Shown: positions 1 to 8,597, counted from the stretch's first letter. The stretch: 64,000 nt of DNA from CAIXZV01 sp037446495 (GCA_037446495.1 JBBIIL010000003.1:85487-149486), one strand, 5' to 3'. Numbers and translations are program-made. The notes: generated by a model not told the origin, from the sequence alone.

Positions 1-2574
1 GAGGTCAACCGGCTCGGCGAGGCACCGCCCGAGGCAGCAATCGAAGCCGGCGAAGTCCAAGCGAGCGAGGAAGGCGAGGTCGAGGAGGAGGACCCGACGG
101 CCGAGGTGTCGGGGCAGGCCGAGTCGGTGGCGTCGGCAGGTCAGGATGCCGGCGACGGCGGTGTGATCGACGCTGTCGTCAACCGCGCCAAAGCCGCCTT
201 CCGCAGTGTCGCGAACACGGTGACCGGTGCCGCCCGCGGGGTCGCCAGCACGGTCTCGGGCGTCGTCCGCAACGCGGTCCGCGGCGCACGCAACCTCGCT
301 CGCAGCATCGTCGACGGCATCGTCTCGTCGGCGCGGTCCATCAAGGACGGCGTCGTCACCGGCATCCGCGGCGTCTTCGGGTCGGTGATGTCGGCGGCCC
401 GCGGCGTTGTGAACCGCCTGATGGGCGCCGTCTCAGGCGCCATGAGCAGCGTTCGTGGCGCGGTCATGGCCGCCATCGGGCGGGCACTCCGGGGCGAGCC
501 CCTGATCCCCAATTTCCTCGCGCCGGTCACCGCGTTCCTTCACCGGCTGTTCGGCGACATCCCCGGCCAGGTCACGCGGATGGTCACGCAGCTCACGCAG
601 ACGGCGAACCGGTACGTGGACATGCTGATCGGCGGCGTCGTGGCCCTCAGCCAGCGGGTGGCTGCAGGCGTCGCCGGTCTCGCGAGCGTGCTGCAAGCGG
701 GCGTGACGGCAGCCGCCAACGCCATCTCCAGCCTGGCCGGCCGCGCGGCATCGCTGGTTGCCGAGCTGCCCGGGCTGCTGCGCAGTGCGGTGAGCTGGCT
801 GGTGGATCGGCTTGTCGCTGGCGTGCGCGCCGCGGTCCGTGCGATCGAGGGCATCGTCAACCGTGCGATCACGAGCATGTCCGCGCGGATCCAGGCCTGG
901 GTCGCCCGCCAGGCCGAGCGGATCGTCGCCGTCATCGGCCGGGTTCGAGACGCAGTCGTGGCCGCCGCGCAGTGGGTCGCCAACCTGATCCGAGCCGCGC
1001 TCGCCCGGCTGGCTGCCTTCCGCGACTGGCTGATCCGCGGCGCCACAGCCGTCCTCGGCCGCGTCCTCCGGCGGGTGCTCCAGCCGCTCCAGCAGGCCCT
1101 CATGCGGTACGTCATCGGGCTGATCGGACCCGAGGTCCACACGGCCATCGCCACGGCGCAGGCGCTGTTCCCCAACGGCATGCCGACCCCGCCGCAGCTC
1201 CCGCAGGCGCAGGCCGACGCGGCATCGCAGGCCAGCAGCAGCGCGACCGACGAGATCCTCAACGGCCTCATCAACCCCGAGGGCGACCACTTCTCGGTCG
1301 GCTTCACCGTCGGCGGCGACATCGCCTTGGGCGGCGGGATCTCGGGCGGGATCACGCCGCTGCAGCTCGACGTGGTCATGGACTACCGACGCAACGACAT
1401 CGGGTTCTTCGTGTCGCCCGGGGCCAGCGTCCAGGGGAACATCGGCGAGGCGGGCGCCGTCGCGTCGGAGTCGGTCAACTTCGCGTGGGGCACCGTGGGC
1501 TCGTTCGGCAACAAGGACAAGGACGTGCTCCAGGCGTACGGCGGCATGTTCTCCAACGCGAACTACGGCTATGCGATCGGCGGCGCCTACGAGGCCGGCG
1601 TTGGCCTCAGCTCCGGCGGGACGATCTATCGGGGCGGCTCGTACGACTTCGGGCCTTCGGTGGACATGCCGATCGCATTCGGCTCCACGCACAGCGTCCC
1701 CGGCGACCACACGCCGACCATCCGAGAAGGCCGGCCGGACGCGTTTGACACGATCCGTCTGGGCGAGGTCCTGTTCCCGCGGGGCAGCGCGGACGTCAAC
1801 GCCAGCTCGAACGGGGCCACGGCGATCACCGACGCCGCCGCGACCGTGAACGGCTACCCGGCGGCGCACGACGGCGCGAACGTGATCCGCGTCTCCATCA
1901 GCGGCGAGGCGAGTCGGGTCTGGAGCCACCCGCGGCCCGGCGAGAGCCGCGAGGACGACAACGCCACCCTGGCGCAGCACCGGGCGGAGAACGTCCGCGA
2001 CCGCCTGCAGCCACTGGTGCCGAGTCAGTCCATCAGCGCCCAGGGCTTCGGCGACTCGTCGGCGGCGCGGGCGGGCAAGGCGGAGAGCGACGCCAGCCCC
2101 GAGGACCAGCGCGCCACGATGTTCGCGGACGCCTACAAGGCCGGTGACGCTGGTGGCTTCGGGCCCGACCAGGTTGGCCCCGACCGCCAAGTCCCCGACA
2201 CCTTCAACATCCGCCCGGGCCTCCCGACCGGCTTCGTGGACTTCTCGCAACGCCAGGCCTGGGGCTGGGACACGACCCTCAGCGTCGCGGCCCTCGAGGG
2301 CGCCCAAGCGAAGACGAGCGTGTTCGCCGGCGCGGGCGTGAGCTACTCGGTGCCCCTCGGCAAGACGCACTTCGCGCCTGAGACGATGACCAAGATCCGG
2401 GTCGCCTTCGGCCTGGCGAAGATCGTCGGCGACATCATGACCCTCAGCCCGCTCGGTCTGGCCCGCGACCTCCTGGGCGTGGCGCCCGGCGTCGAGGCCC
2501 TCGTCCACGAGCACTTCGGCCAGGCCGTGGGCGACTGGACAATCCCGACGCCCTCCGGCATCGCCGTGGCGTAG
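1..2574 (+). CDS. Large amphipathic-helix protein with OmpA-like C-terminal domain (5' end outside window)
   Basis: The reading frame is open from base 1, so the gene begins before the window and at least 857 residues are visible; the in-frame GTG at 106 is probably internal. An acidic stretch is followed (about bases 160-1120) by many amphipathic segments of the AVRGARNLARSIVDGI kind, rich in Ala, Gly, Val and Arg, then a Gly-rich probably beta-structured part (about 1290-1700). An OmpA-like peptidoglycan-binding region (about 1765-2110) shows LGEVLFPRGSADVN and later an AQHRAENVRDRL helix and GFG loop. The final part is not recognised. Similar helix-rich tails occur in proteins that carry an N-terminal DUF4157 (eCIS core) domain, but that domain would lie outside the window. 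Function is therefore not assigned. The downstream gene follows after 26 bases. Confidence 0.75.
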   Translation, partial: EVNRLGEAPPEAAIEAGEVQASEEGEVEEEDPTAEVSGQAESVASAGQDAGDGGVIDAVVNRAKAAFRSVANTVTGAARGVASTVSGVVRNAVRGARNLARSIVDGIVSSARSIKDGVVTGIRGVFGSVMSAARGVVNRLMGAVSGAMSSVRGAVMAAIGRALRGEPLIPNFLAPVTAFLHRLFGDIPGQVTRMVTQLTQTANRYVDMLIGGVVALSQRVAAGVAGLASVLQAGVTAAANAISSLAGRAASLVAELPGLLRSAVSWLVDRLVAGVRAAVRAIEGIVNRAITSMSARIQAWVARQAERIVAVIGRVRDAVVAAAQWVANLIRAALARLAAFRDWLIRGATAVLGRVLRRVLQPLQQALMRYVIGLIGPEVHTAIATAQALFPNGMPTPPQLPQAQADAASQASSSATDEILNGLINPEGDHFSVGFTVGGDIALGGGISGGITPLQLDVVMDYRRNDIGFFVSPGASVQGNIGEAGAVASESVNFAWGTVGSFGNKDKDVLQAYGGMFSNANYGYAIGGAYEAGVGLSSGGTIYRGGSYDFGPSVDMPIAFGSTHSVPGDHTPTIREGRPDAFDTIRLGEVLFPRGSADVNASSNGATAITDAAATVNGYPAAHDGANVIRVSISGEASRVWSHPRPGESREDDNATLAQHRAENVRDRLQPLVPSQSISAQGFGDSSAARAGKAESDASPEDQRATMFADAYKAGDAGGFGPDQVGPDRQVPDTFNIRPGLPTGFVDFSQRQAWGWDTTLSVAALEGAQAKTSVFAGAGVSYSVPLGKTHFAPETMTKIRVAFGLAKIVGDIMTLSPLGLARDLLGVAPGVEALVHEHFGQAVGDWTIPTPSGIAVA

Positions 2575-2600
2575 GCAAAGGGCCGAACGGAGGTTCCCGC

Positions 2601-3158
2601 ATGCCGCTCCCCGCACCCGATTCCCCGCCCGTCGGCACGCCGCCGGTGCTCTGGACCTCGCCAGCCGACGAGGCGCCCCTCGTGACGGGCGACGGCGAGG
2701 GTGGCGTTGGTGCCGGAGCGTTCACCCCGGCGCCGTTCCGGGACGTGGTGATCGACGCGGTCGTGGAGCTTCAGTCGGGCGGCGACGATGCAGCCTGTGG
2801 GGTGTTCTTCCGCCAGGTGGACGAACGCGACTACCTCGGGTTCAGCGTCACCGCCTCCGGCCGCGCGGTGATCTTCGCGGTGGCCGGCGGGCAGTTGCGG
2901 GTCCTCGCCGACGGGCCGATCCCCGCCGACGCCCCGTACGAGCGGGGGATCCCGGCGGCGAACCGCCTCACGGTCGTGACGGCGGGGCCGTCGATCACCT
3001 GCGTCCTCAACAGCTACGTGCTCACGGGGGTGATCGCGGAGCCCCGGTACAAGGCCGGGCTTGCCGGGGCGCTCGTGGTGCCCGGCCAGCCGGGTGTGGC
3101 CGCGGCGGCGAGGGTCCGCTGGGCGCAGGTCCGCGCGCTGCTGCCCGACCAGGCGTAG
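2601..3158 (+). CDS. Small concanavalin-A-like (LamG/DUF1080-type) protein
   Basis: 185 residues starting at an ATG preceded by GGAGGT six bases upstream, a strong ribosome binding site. After a Pro-rich start, a domain from about residue 45 contains VVIDAVVELQSGGDDAACGVFFRQ, YLGFSVTASG and a closing VRWAQVRAL strand. That pattern (body, variable Gly/Asp loops, short strands, final framing strand) resembles jelly-roll LamG or 3-keto-disaccharide hydrolase-like folds. No signal peptide or catalytic residues are evident. It lies 26 bases behind the OmpA-like gene and is probably cotranscribed with it, so a carbohydrate- or surface-binding accessory role is possible. It ends tail-to-tail with rnhB three bases away. 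Confidence 0.7.
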   Translation: MPLPAPDSPPVGTPPVLWTSPADEAPLVTGDGEGGVGAGAFTPAPFRDVVIDAVVELQSGGDDAACGVFFRQVDERDYLGFSVTASGRAVIFAVAGGQLRVLADGPIPADAPYERGIPAANRLTVVTAGPSITCVLNSYVLTGVIAEPRYKAGLAGALVVPGQPGVAAAARVRWAQVRALLPDQA

Positions 3159-3161
3159 CCC

Positions 3162-3956
3162 TCAGGCGCCCGCGTCGGCGTCGAGGTCGAGCGCGAGCGC
3201 GGCCGCCACCAAGTCCGCGTTGAAGTCGGGCGCGACGCCAGCCTCGTGCGTTGCTTCATCATCGGCCAGCACATCGTCCTCGGCCCTCGCCCTGCCGCTC
3301 GCGTCCGCGTCGAACAGCTCCAGCTGGTCGCCCGCGAGCAGCACCTGGAGGGCCTGCCAGCTCTTGCGGTGATGCGGCGTGAGGCCGTGGGCGCGAATCG
3401 CCTCGCGGTGCTCGAGCGTGGCATACCCCGCGTTGCGCTCCCAGCCGTACTGCGGGTAGCGGAGCGCGAGGCTGCGCATCATCCGGTCGCGGACGGTCTT
3501 GGCGACAACCGAGGCGCACGCGATCGAGTAGACCAGCGCATCGCCGTCCACGATGGCCGTGTAGGCGCCAACATGCCGCTCGAAGTCGGCGATGCGGAGG
3601 CCGTCCACGAGCACGTGGTCGTGGCCGCCCAAGCGGGCGATGGCGCGGCGCATCGCGAGATGGGTCGCGTGGTAGATGTTGAGCCGGTCGATGTCCGCGA
3701 CCGATGCTGCGCCGAGGCCAACGGCCACAGCCCGCCGCCGGATGATCGGGGCGAGCCGCTCGCGCTGACCGGCGGACAGGGTCTTCGAGTCCCGAACGCC
3801 TTCGATGCGCTTGCAGTTGGGCGGCATGACCACTGCCGCGGCCACCACCGCGCCGCAGGTCGGGGCCACGCCCACCTCGTCCACGCCGGCGATCCGCAGC
3901 TGGCCCGCCTGCCACAGGAGGCGCTCGAAGCGGAGGGTGGGGACGATCGGCGTCAT
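3162..3956 (-). CDS. rnhB: Ribonuclease HII
   Basis: 264 residues. Removes ribonucleotides from DNA and degrades RNA in RNA-DNA hybrids. The start is ATG at 3956, chosen because family homology begins at RIAGVDEVG. Family blocks seen: D26-E27 in GVDEVG, DSKTLSAGQRERL, NIYHATHLAMRRAI, VLVDG, ASVVAKTVRDR and GYATLEHREAI...HHRKSW, which together give the four acidic active-site residues. Odd point: the motif after the catalytic pair, normally G-R-G-P, reads G-V-A-P (29-32). The C-terminus has an acidic Ala-rich tail of about 50 residues. A TACGCT hexamer 7 bases upstream suggests a leaderless message. Divergent from the PhzF-like gene with 46 bases between starts. Confidence 0.9.
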   Translation of the reverse strand: MTPIVPTLRFERLLWQAGQLRIAGVDEVGVAPTCGAVVAAAVVMPPNCKRIEGVRDSKTLSAGQRERLAPIIRRRAVAVGLGAASVADIDRLNIYHATHLAMRRAIARLGGHDHVLVDGLRIADFERHVGAYTAIVDGDALVYSIACASVVAKTVRDRMMRSLALRYPQYGWERNAGYATLEHREAIRAHGLTPHHRKSWQALQVLLAGDQLELFDADASGRARAEDDVLADDEATHEAGVAPDFNADLVAAALALDLDADAGA

Positions 3957-3963
3957 CACCGAA

Positions 3964-3969
3964 AGCGTA
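3964..3969 (-). promoter_or_regulatory. Candidate -10 of rnhB, leaderless arrangement
   Basis: TACGCT on the minus strand, ending seven bases before the rnhB ATG. No Shine-Dalgarno sequence precedes the ATG. No convincing -35 was seen. Confidence 0.35.
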
Positions 3970-4002
3970 GCGCCGCCGGGCGATCGGCGGCACACTCGCG
4001 CC

Positions 4003-4833
4003 ATGCAGCGACCCTTTGCGCAGGTCGACGTCTTCACCACCGGACCCGGCATGGGCAACCCGCTGGCCGTTGTGCTCGACGCCGCGGGCCTGGCGGCCGC
4101 CGACATGCAGCGCTTCGCGCGCTGGACGAACCTGTCGGAGACGACGTTCGTCGTCCCCACCGACGACCCTGACGCCGACTACGCCGTGCGGATCTTCACG
4201 CCCGACTCGGAGCTGCCGTTCGCCGGCCACCCGACCCTCGGGACATGCCACGCCTGGCTTGAGTCGGGCGGGCGGCCCCGGGACCCGGAGCGGATGGTCC
4301 AGGCGTGCGCGGCCGGGCTGGTGGAGGTGCGGCGGCACGGCGACGGCCTCGCGTTCGCCGCTCCCCCGCTCCGCCGCTCGGGCCCCGTTGACGAGGCGGA
4401 CCTCGGCGTTGTGGCCGCGTCCCTGGGGATCTCCCGGGACGACATCCAGGACGCCGTCTGGGCCGACAACGGGCCGGGATGGATGGCGCTGCTGCTCAGC
4501 GATGCCGAGGCGGTGCTGGCGATCGCGCCGGGCGCGGTTCCGCTCGACGTCGGTCTGGTGGGCTTCTACCCGGCGGGCTCGCCGGCGGCAATCGAGGTGC
4601 GCGCCCTCTACCCGCAGAACGGCTTCACGGTGGAGGACCCCGTGACGGGCAGTCTCAACGCGTCAGTGGCCGGGTGGCTGCTCGAGACGGGCCGGATCAC
4701 CGCCCCGTACGTGGCCAGCCAGGGGACCGCGATCGGCCGCGCCGGCCGCGTCGAGGTGTTCGCGACCGAGGATGGACGCGTCTTCGTGGGGGGCCGGACT
4801 CTCACCCTGGTCACCGGGACAGTGGACATCTAG
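4003..4833 (+). CDS. PhzF family isomerase/epimerase
   Basis: 276 residues, normal for the PhzF fold (two diaminopimelate-epimerase-like halves). The family includes trans-2,3-dihydro-3-hydroxyanthranilate isomerase of phenazine synthesis, but most members lie outside phenazine loci and have unknown substrates. Visible family features: N-terminal QVDVFT and GNPLAVVLD, catalytic Glu46 in WTNLSETTFV, FAGHPTLGTCHAW, and DPVTGSLNASVAGWLL near the C-terminus, where many relatives have DPVTGSA. The ATG at 4003 is used because PhzF proteins start right before the QVDVFT strand. No phenazine genes are nearby, so a stand-alone metabolic isomerase is most likely. Confidence 0.85.
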   Translation: MQRPFAQVDVFTTGPGMGNPLAVVLDAAGLAAADMQRFARWTNLSETTFVVPTDDPDADYAVRIFTPDSELPFAGHPTLGTCHAWLESGGRPRDPERMVQACAAGLVEVRRHGDGLAFAAPPLRRSGPVDEADLGVVAASLGISRDDIQDAVWADNGPGWMALLLSDAEAVLAIAPGAVPLDVGLVGFYPAGSPAAIEVRALYPQNGFTVEDPVTGSLNASVAGWLLETGRITAPYVASQGTAIGRAGRVEVFATEDGRVFVGGRTLTLVTGTVDI

Positions 4834-4902
4834 GTCTCGGCGGACCGGCGCCCGCGGATCGGACGGCAGCCGTCGGGCACGGGCGGGAACCGGTTGCTTC
4901 GG

Positions 4903-6282
4903 TCAGCGGCGCACCGCAGCACAGGGAACGTCGATGTGCCAGGTCTTGGGATCCTCGCTCGGGGAAACCAGGACACGCACTGAGGCGGCGCCGCGCGCGC
5001 AGGCGGCAGCTCCCGCGTCAACCGCTGCGAGCGTGTTCGGCCCGGTCGAGGCGCGGGCCTGGAGGCGGAAGCCCTGCCCAAACGCCAGTCCGCCGACGAG
5101 GACCACCGCCAGGAGCAGCCCGACGGGGATGACCCGCGCGGTCAGCCCCCAGGTCGCGCCGAGCCGCGGCAGCAGGCGGCCGAGCTCGCGCGCCAGCAGG
5201 CCGACGGTGATCGCGAGCGCGATGAGCGACAGCGCGGATGGCTCGTACTGATAGCGGTAGTAGAACCCGTGGTTGACGACGATCGCCACGACGAACACCG
5301 CGAGCCCGGTCGCCGCGGTCAGGACGGGGACCGCCAGGAGCCGCAGCCGGGCAGCGCGGCTCCGGCCACCCGCAGGCTCGAGGGCGAGCGCGAGAGCGAG
5401 CGCCGCGATGGCAGCCCCGAGGATCGGCAGCACCAGATTGTTCCACGCGACCTGCCCCGGCCCGAACCACGCGCTGTCAACGACGTACATGCGGAACGAG
5501 TCGAGCAGCATCCCGATCGTCACGGTGTCATGACCGGGGGACACTCGCTGGCTGAGCAGCATCGCGAGCACCTGCGGCGCAGTGGCGACGACGGTGACCG
5601 CAGCCATGACCCGGGCCCGTGGAACCCGAAGAGCCACCGAGACCAGCGCGAGCGCCACGAGCACGGGCGCCATCGCCGAAGTCAGCGCTGTCGCAGCCAC
5701 GAGGACCATGTCGGCAATCGACGATCGGCGCCCGCTCCACGTCGTCAACAGCACGGCCGAGGCAGCGGCCAGCAGGATCCAGTGCAGGTTCGTGAGGTTC
5801 CCCGAGATCTCCCGGCCCGCCTGGTACACGAGCACGAGAGCGGCAGCACCCATCAGCCCAGCAATCGCCGAACCCGTCAGGCCCTCGACAGCGAGGGCCA
5901 GCACAAGTGCCGCGAGCGCGGCGACGCCGGCCGCTGCAGCGGTGAGCCGAAGGCCCATGGTTGCCGGGTTGCCGATCGGGACCACCTCGGCAGCGAGGCG
6001 TGGGACGGTGTGGAGGTACCCCTGGTAGGGCGTGACCAGGCACGCAATCGGCCCCTGGTCGTAGGCGCACTGGCCGAAGATCAAACCGTCCTCGGCCCAC
6101 ACCGTGCGCCACTTCGGGATCGCCTGCTGGCGCAGGAACGTTGCGCCGACGACAAGGATCACCACGGCGGCCGCGAGGACGACCATGCGCGCCAGCCGGA
6201 GGCGCTGGGCGACAACGTCACTTCGGCCCGAGGATCCCGCCGGGTCGGCGGCGGGCGTGTCTGGGGACTCGGCCATGGGCAT
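4903..6282 (-). CDS. Polytopic membrane protein, GT-C glycosyltransferase-like topology
   Basis: 459 residues with about ten hydrophobic segments. After the first one (about residues 32-50) comes a periplasmic-type loop with WAEDG (Glu64-Asp65), a placement and motif resembling the catalytic acidic pair of GT-C polyprenyl-phosphate glycosyltransferases. A second conserved-looking loop reads YQAGREISGNLTNLHW, and the C-terminal soluble tail contains several Cys. Two ATG codons (6282, 6276) could start the protein. It sits downstream of rplS in the same direction, 39 bases from the L19 stop, so it may be read through. The substrate is unknown and the GT-C assignment is inference from topology and one motif. 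Confidence 0.6.
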   Translation of the reverse strand: MPMAESPDTPAADPAGSSGRSDVVAQRLRLARMVVLAAAVVILVVGATFLRQQAIPKWRTVWAEDGLIFGQCAYDQGPIACLVTPYQGYLHTVPRLAAEVVPIGNPATMGLRLTAAAAGVAALAALVLALAVEGLTGSAIAGLMGAAALVLVYQAGREISGNLTNLHWILLAAASAVLLTTWSGRRSSIADMVLVAATALTSAMAPVLVALALVSVALRVPRARVMAAVTVVATAPQVLAMLLSQRVSPGHDTVTIGMLLDSFRMYVVDSAWFGPGQVAWNNLVLPILGAAIAALALALALEPAGGRSRAARLRLLAVPVLTAATGLAVFVVAIVVNHGFYYRYQYEPSALSLIALAITVGLLARELGRLLPRLGATWGLTARVIPVGLLLAVVLVGGLAFGQGFRLQARASTGPNTLAAVDAGAAACARGAASVRVLVSPSEDPKTWHIDVPCAAVRR

Positions 6283-6321
6283 CCCTGCGCTGGGGCGCGG
6301 TGGGACAGGCCCGGCAGCGGC

Positions 6322-6666
6322 CTAGCGACGCTCGCGCAGGGTCGTGGCGGCCTTGCCGACTCGGTTGCGCAGGAAGTACAGCTTCGCGCGCCGGACCTGA
6401 CCGTGGCGCACGACCTCGACCTTCTCGATGCGCGGGCTGTTGAGCTTGAATGTGCGCTCCACGCCGACGCCCGAGGCGATCCGGCGGACCGTGATCGCCG
6501 AGGCGATCCCCGCGTTGCGCGTCCGCATCACGAGTCCCTCGAAGACCTGGATGCGCTCGCGTGTCCCCTCGATGACCCTCGCGGACACCTTGACGGTGTC
6601 GCCGGGAACGATGACGGGCAGGTCGGTCCGCAGCTGTTCGGCCACGATCTCGTTGAGCACGTTCAC
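6322..6666 (-). CDS. rplS: Ribosomal protein L19
   Basis: 114 residues, normal length. 50S protein at the 30S interface. Recognised by PVIVPGDTVKV, EGTRERIQVFEGLVM, ITVRRIASGVGVERTF and the basic end RRAKLYFLRNRVGKAA. GTG at 6666 is taken as start: family homology begins right after it and AAGGA lies about ten bases upstream; the longer frame upstream is not L19-like. Unlike the tightly overlapped genes before it, rplS is separated from trmD by 166 bases containing a good promoter (6759-6787), so it can be transcribed on its own. Confidence 0.97.
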   Translation of the reverse strand: MNVLNEIVAEQLRTDLPVIVPGDTVKVSARVIEGTRERIQVFEGLVMRTRNAGIASAITVRRIASGVGVERTFKLNSPRIEKVEVVRHGQVRRAKLYFLRNRVGKAATTLRERR

Positions 6667-6758
6667 TGGTGAGCAGTCCTTGTTCGGTCGTCGGCAGCGG
6701 CGGCTGCGGTTCTGGAGGTGCGAGGGGCGGCGCGCCGCGGAGGCATGGCCGACGGCGG

Positions 6759-6787
6759 AGGATAGCACGCCCGAGCGGGCATGTCAG
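6759..6787 (-). promoter_or_regulatory. Promoter of rplS
   Basis: On the minus strand, CTGACA (-35, five of six consensus) is followed by a 17-base spacer and TATCCT (-10) preceded by GTGC, an extended -10. The spacer contains a short inverted repeat GCCCG-CT-CGGGC. This is the most complete promoter in the window. Confidence 0.65.
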
Positions 6788-6832
6788 GCCCGGCCGTCGC
6801 TTCGACGCAGCGGCGGGTCGGCCCGCGACGGC

Positions 6833-7573
6833 TCAGGCCTCCCCGTGCGCTGCCCCGGAGCGGGCCTCGGCGAGCAGCTTCGCCTCCTCCCCGCTCAGCG
6901 CCCGGCCGGCGAGCAGATCGGGCCGTCGCTCCAGGGTGCGTCGCAGCGACTCGCGGACACGCCACTGGCGGACCTGCTCGTGGTGGCCGGAAACGAGCAC
7001 GGGCGGCACGGAGACGCCGCCGTAGACGGCCGGACGCGTGTACTGCGGGTACTCCAGCAGCCCAGCCGCGAACGACTCCTCCGCGGTGGAAGCCTCGTCG
7101 ATGGCGCCGGGGAGCAGCCGGATGACGGCATCCATGATGACCAGCGCCGCGAGCTCCCCACCCGTGAGCACGTAGTCGCCGATCGAGAGTTCGCGGTCGC
7201 ACATGGCGCGGATGCGCTCGTCCACGCCCTCGTAGCGCGGGCAGAGGAAGACCAGGTGCGAAGCCTCCGCAAGGTCGTGCGCCACGGCCTGGCGAAACAC
7301 CTCGCCAACAGGGTCGAGCAGGATGACGACCGAGTCGGACCGGCGGACGTCCGCGAGCGCGGACGCGACCACGTCCACGCGCAGGACCATGCCCGCTCCC
7401 CCGCCGTACGTGTAGTCATCGACGGTGTGGTGGCGGCCGAGGCCCCAGCGGCGCAGGTCGTGGACACGGATGGTCGCGAGGCCCTGCTCCTGGATGCGCG
7501 CCGGGATGCTCTCCGCCAGCGGCCCCTCGACCATCGGCGGGAAGAGGGTCAGGACGTCGATCTCGAGCGGCAT
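6833..7573 (-). CDS. trmD: tRNA (guanine-37-N1)-methyltransferase
   Basis: 246 residues, normal for TrmD, the SAM-dependent trefoil-knot enzyme that methylates G37 in tRNAs reading CNN/proline codons and prevents +1 frameshifting. Seen: IDVLTLFPPMVEG, HHTVDDYTYGGGAGMVL, the knot and SAM-binding segments LCPRYEGVDERI and LSIGDYVLTGGELAALVIMD, and YPQYTRPAVYGG with VLVSGHHEQVRQWR. The ATG overlaps the rimM stop (TGATG), so the two are translationally coupled, as is usual in the rpsP-rimM-trmD-rplS cluster. Confidence 0.98.
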   Translation of the reverse strand: MPLEIDVLTLFPPMVEGPLAESIPARIQEQGLATIRVHDLRRWGLGRHHTVDDYTYGGGAGMVLRVDVVASALADVRRSDSVVILLDPVGEVFRQAVAHDLAEASHLVFLCPRYEGVDERIRAMCDRELSIGDYVLTGGELAALVIMDAVIRLLPGAIDEASTAEESFAAGLLEYPQYTRPAVYGGVSVPPVLVSGHHEQVRQWRVRESLRRTLERRPDLLAGRALSGEEAKLLAEARSGAAHGEA

Positions 7574-8349
7574 CAGGCGTCGGCGTCGGGCTCGGGCGAA
7601 GCCGATGAGGGCGGAGCCTGCGGCACCAGCGGGGGCAGCGCCTGGGGCACAGACGACGACGAAGCCTCCGGCGAGGGTGACGCAGAGGCGTCCCCTTGCC
7701 TCGGCGTCTGCGCCGTCCCCGGCTTCCTCTTCGGCTGCTTCTTGGGCCGGCGGTCGCGGGGTCGGACGTAGTCCTCGTCGTCAACCGGGCGCGCGTCGAG
7801 GGCGAGGCTGTCAAGGTCCACGACGATCACGCCGCTGTCGGGCGCGAGCTGGGTCACGATCCCCTGGACGCCGGGCACGTCGAACTCGCCGCGCGGCCCG
7901 CGCACGACGAACACCTCGGCGCCGCCAGCGCGGTAGATCTCGACAATCGTGCCCAGATCCTCGCCCGCCTCGCTCTTCACCGCCAGGCCCTCCAGCTCGT
8001 GGAAGAACCAGCGGCCCGGCTCGCGAGGCTCGTGCGGATGCTCGATCTCGAGGTAGCGGTCGCGCAGGCGTTCCTCGGCGAGCGTGCGGTTGCCGATCTC
8101 GCTGAAGCGCAGCCACCAGCCGCGACCGTCGGCGACGGGCGCAGCCTCGGCGATCGTGAGTCGCTCGCCCGTCCCCTCGGGGAACAAGGTGGCCCCCACC
8201 GTGAACCTGTCCTCGGGGCGGTCCGTGAGGAGCTCGACGCGCACATGGCCACGCAGCCCGCGGAATCCGCGCACCAGCGCGACGGTCAGGCGTGTCGGCC
8301 CTGCGTCACGCGGCGACAGGTGCCCGCGTGACGTGGTCTGGGGAGCCAA
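7573..8349 (-). CDS. rimM: Ribosome maturation factor RimM, with long C-terminal tail
   Basis: 258 residues. RimM binds S19 and assists maturation of the 30S head. The N-terminal beta-barrel (RGFRGLRGHVRVELLTDRPEDRF) and the PRC-barrel (FFHELEGLAVKSEAGEDLGTI and VPGVQG) are both present. The start codon is TTG at 8349, seven bases after khpA, with GAGGGGGC just upstream. The last 75 residues or so are low complexity (basic RPRDRRPKKQPKRK, then Ser/Pro/Ala), beyond the usual ~170 residues of the family. Stop overlaps the trmD ATG. Confidence 0.93.
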   Translation of the reverse strand: MAPQTTSRGHLSPRDAGPTRLTVALVRGFRGLRGHVRVELLTDRPEDRFTVGATLFPEGTGERLTIAEAAPVADGRGWWLRFSEIGNRTLAEERLRDRYLEIEHPHEPREPGRWFFHELEGLAVKSEAGEDLGTIVEIYRAGGAEVFVVRGPRGEFDVPGVQGIVTQLAPDSGVIVVDLDSLALDARPVDDEDYVRPRDRRPKKQPKRKPGTAQTPRQGDASASPSPEASSSSVPQALPPLVPQAPPSSASPEPDADA

Positions 8350-8356
8350 GGCCCCC

Positions 8357-8590
8357 TCAGACGATCTCGAGGCTGACCGGCTCGCCCGTGCGGGCGGACG
8401 TCACCTTGAGCAGCGTGCGGAGCGCCTTGGCGACGCTGCCGTTGCGCCCGATCACCTTGCCCATGTCGGACTCGGCGACGTGCAGTTCGATGATGGTGCC
8501 GTCCTCGGCGTTGACGACCTCGACGTGCACCGCGTCCACGTCATCGACGAGCGACTTCGCGACGTATTCGACCAGGTCTGCGGCGGCCAT
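8357..8590 (-). CDS. khpA: KH-domain RNA-binding protein KhpA (YlqC)
   Basis: 77 residues, one KH domain with the GxxG loop GRNG in GKVIGRNGSVAKALRTL. Family members bind RNA, often as a dimer with KhpB/Jag, and influence cell division and ribosome-related processes. Position between rpsP and rimM is the conserved one. ATG start; seven bases separate its stop from rimM. Confidence 0.95.
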   Translation of the reverse strand: MAAADLVEYVAKSLVDDVDAVHVEVVNAEDGTIIELHVAESDMGKVIGRNGSVAKALRTLLKVTSARTGEPVSLEIV

Positions 8591-8597
8591 CGTCGTC

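Noticed and set aside
433..2616. 727-residue minus-strand ORF opposite the first gene
   Set aside because: Arg/Ala/Gly-rich composition typical of the antisense frame in high-GC DNA; the plus-strand frame has domain structure.
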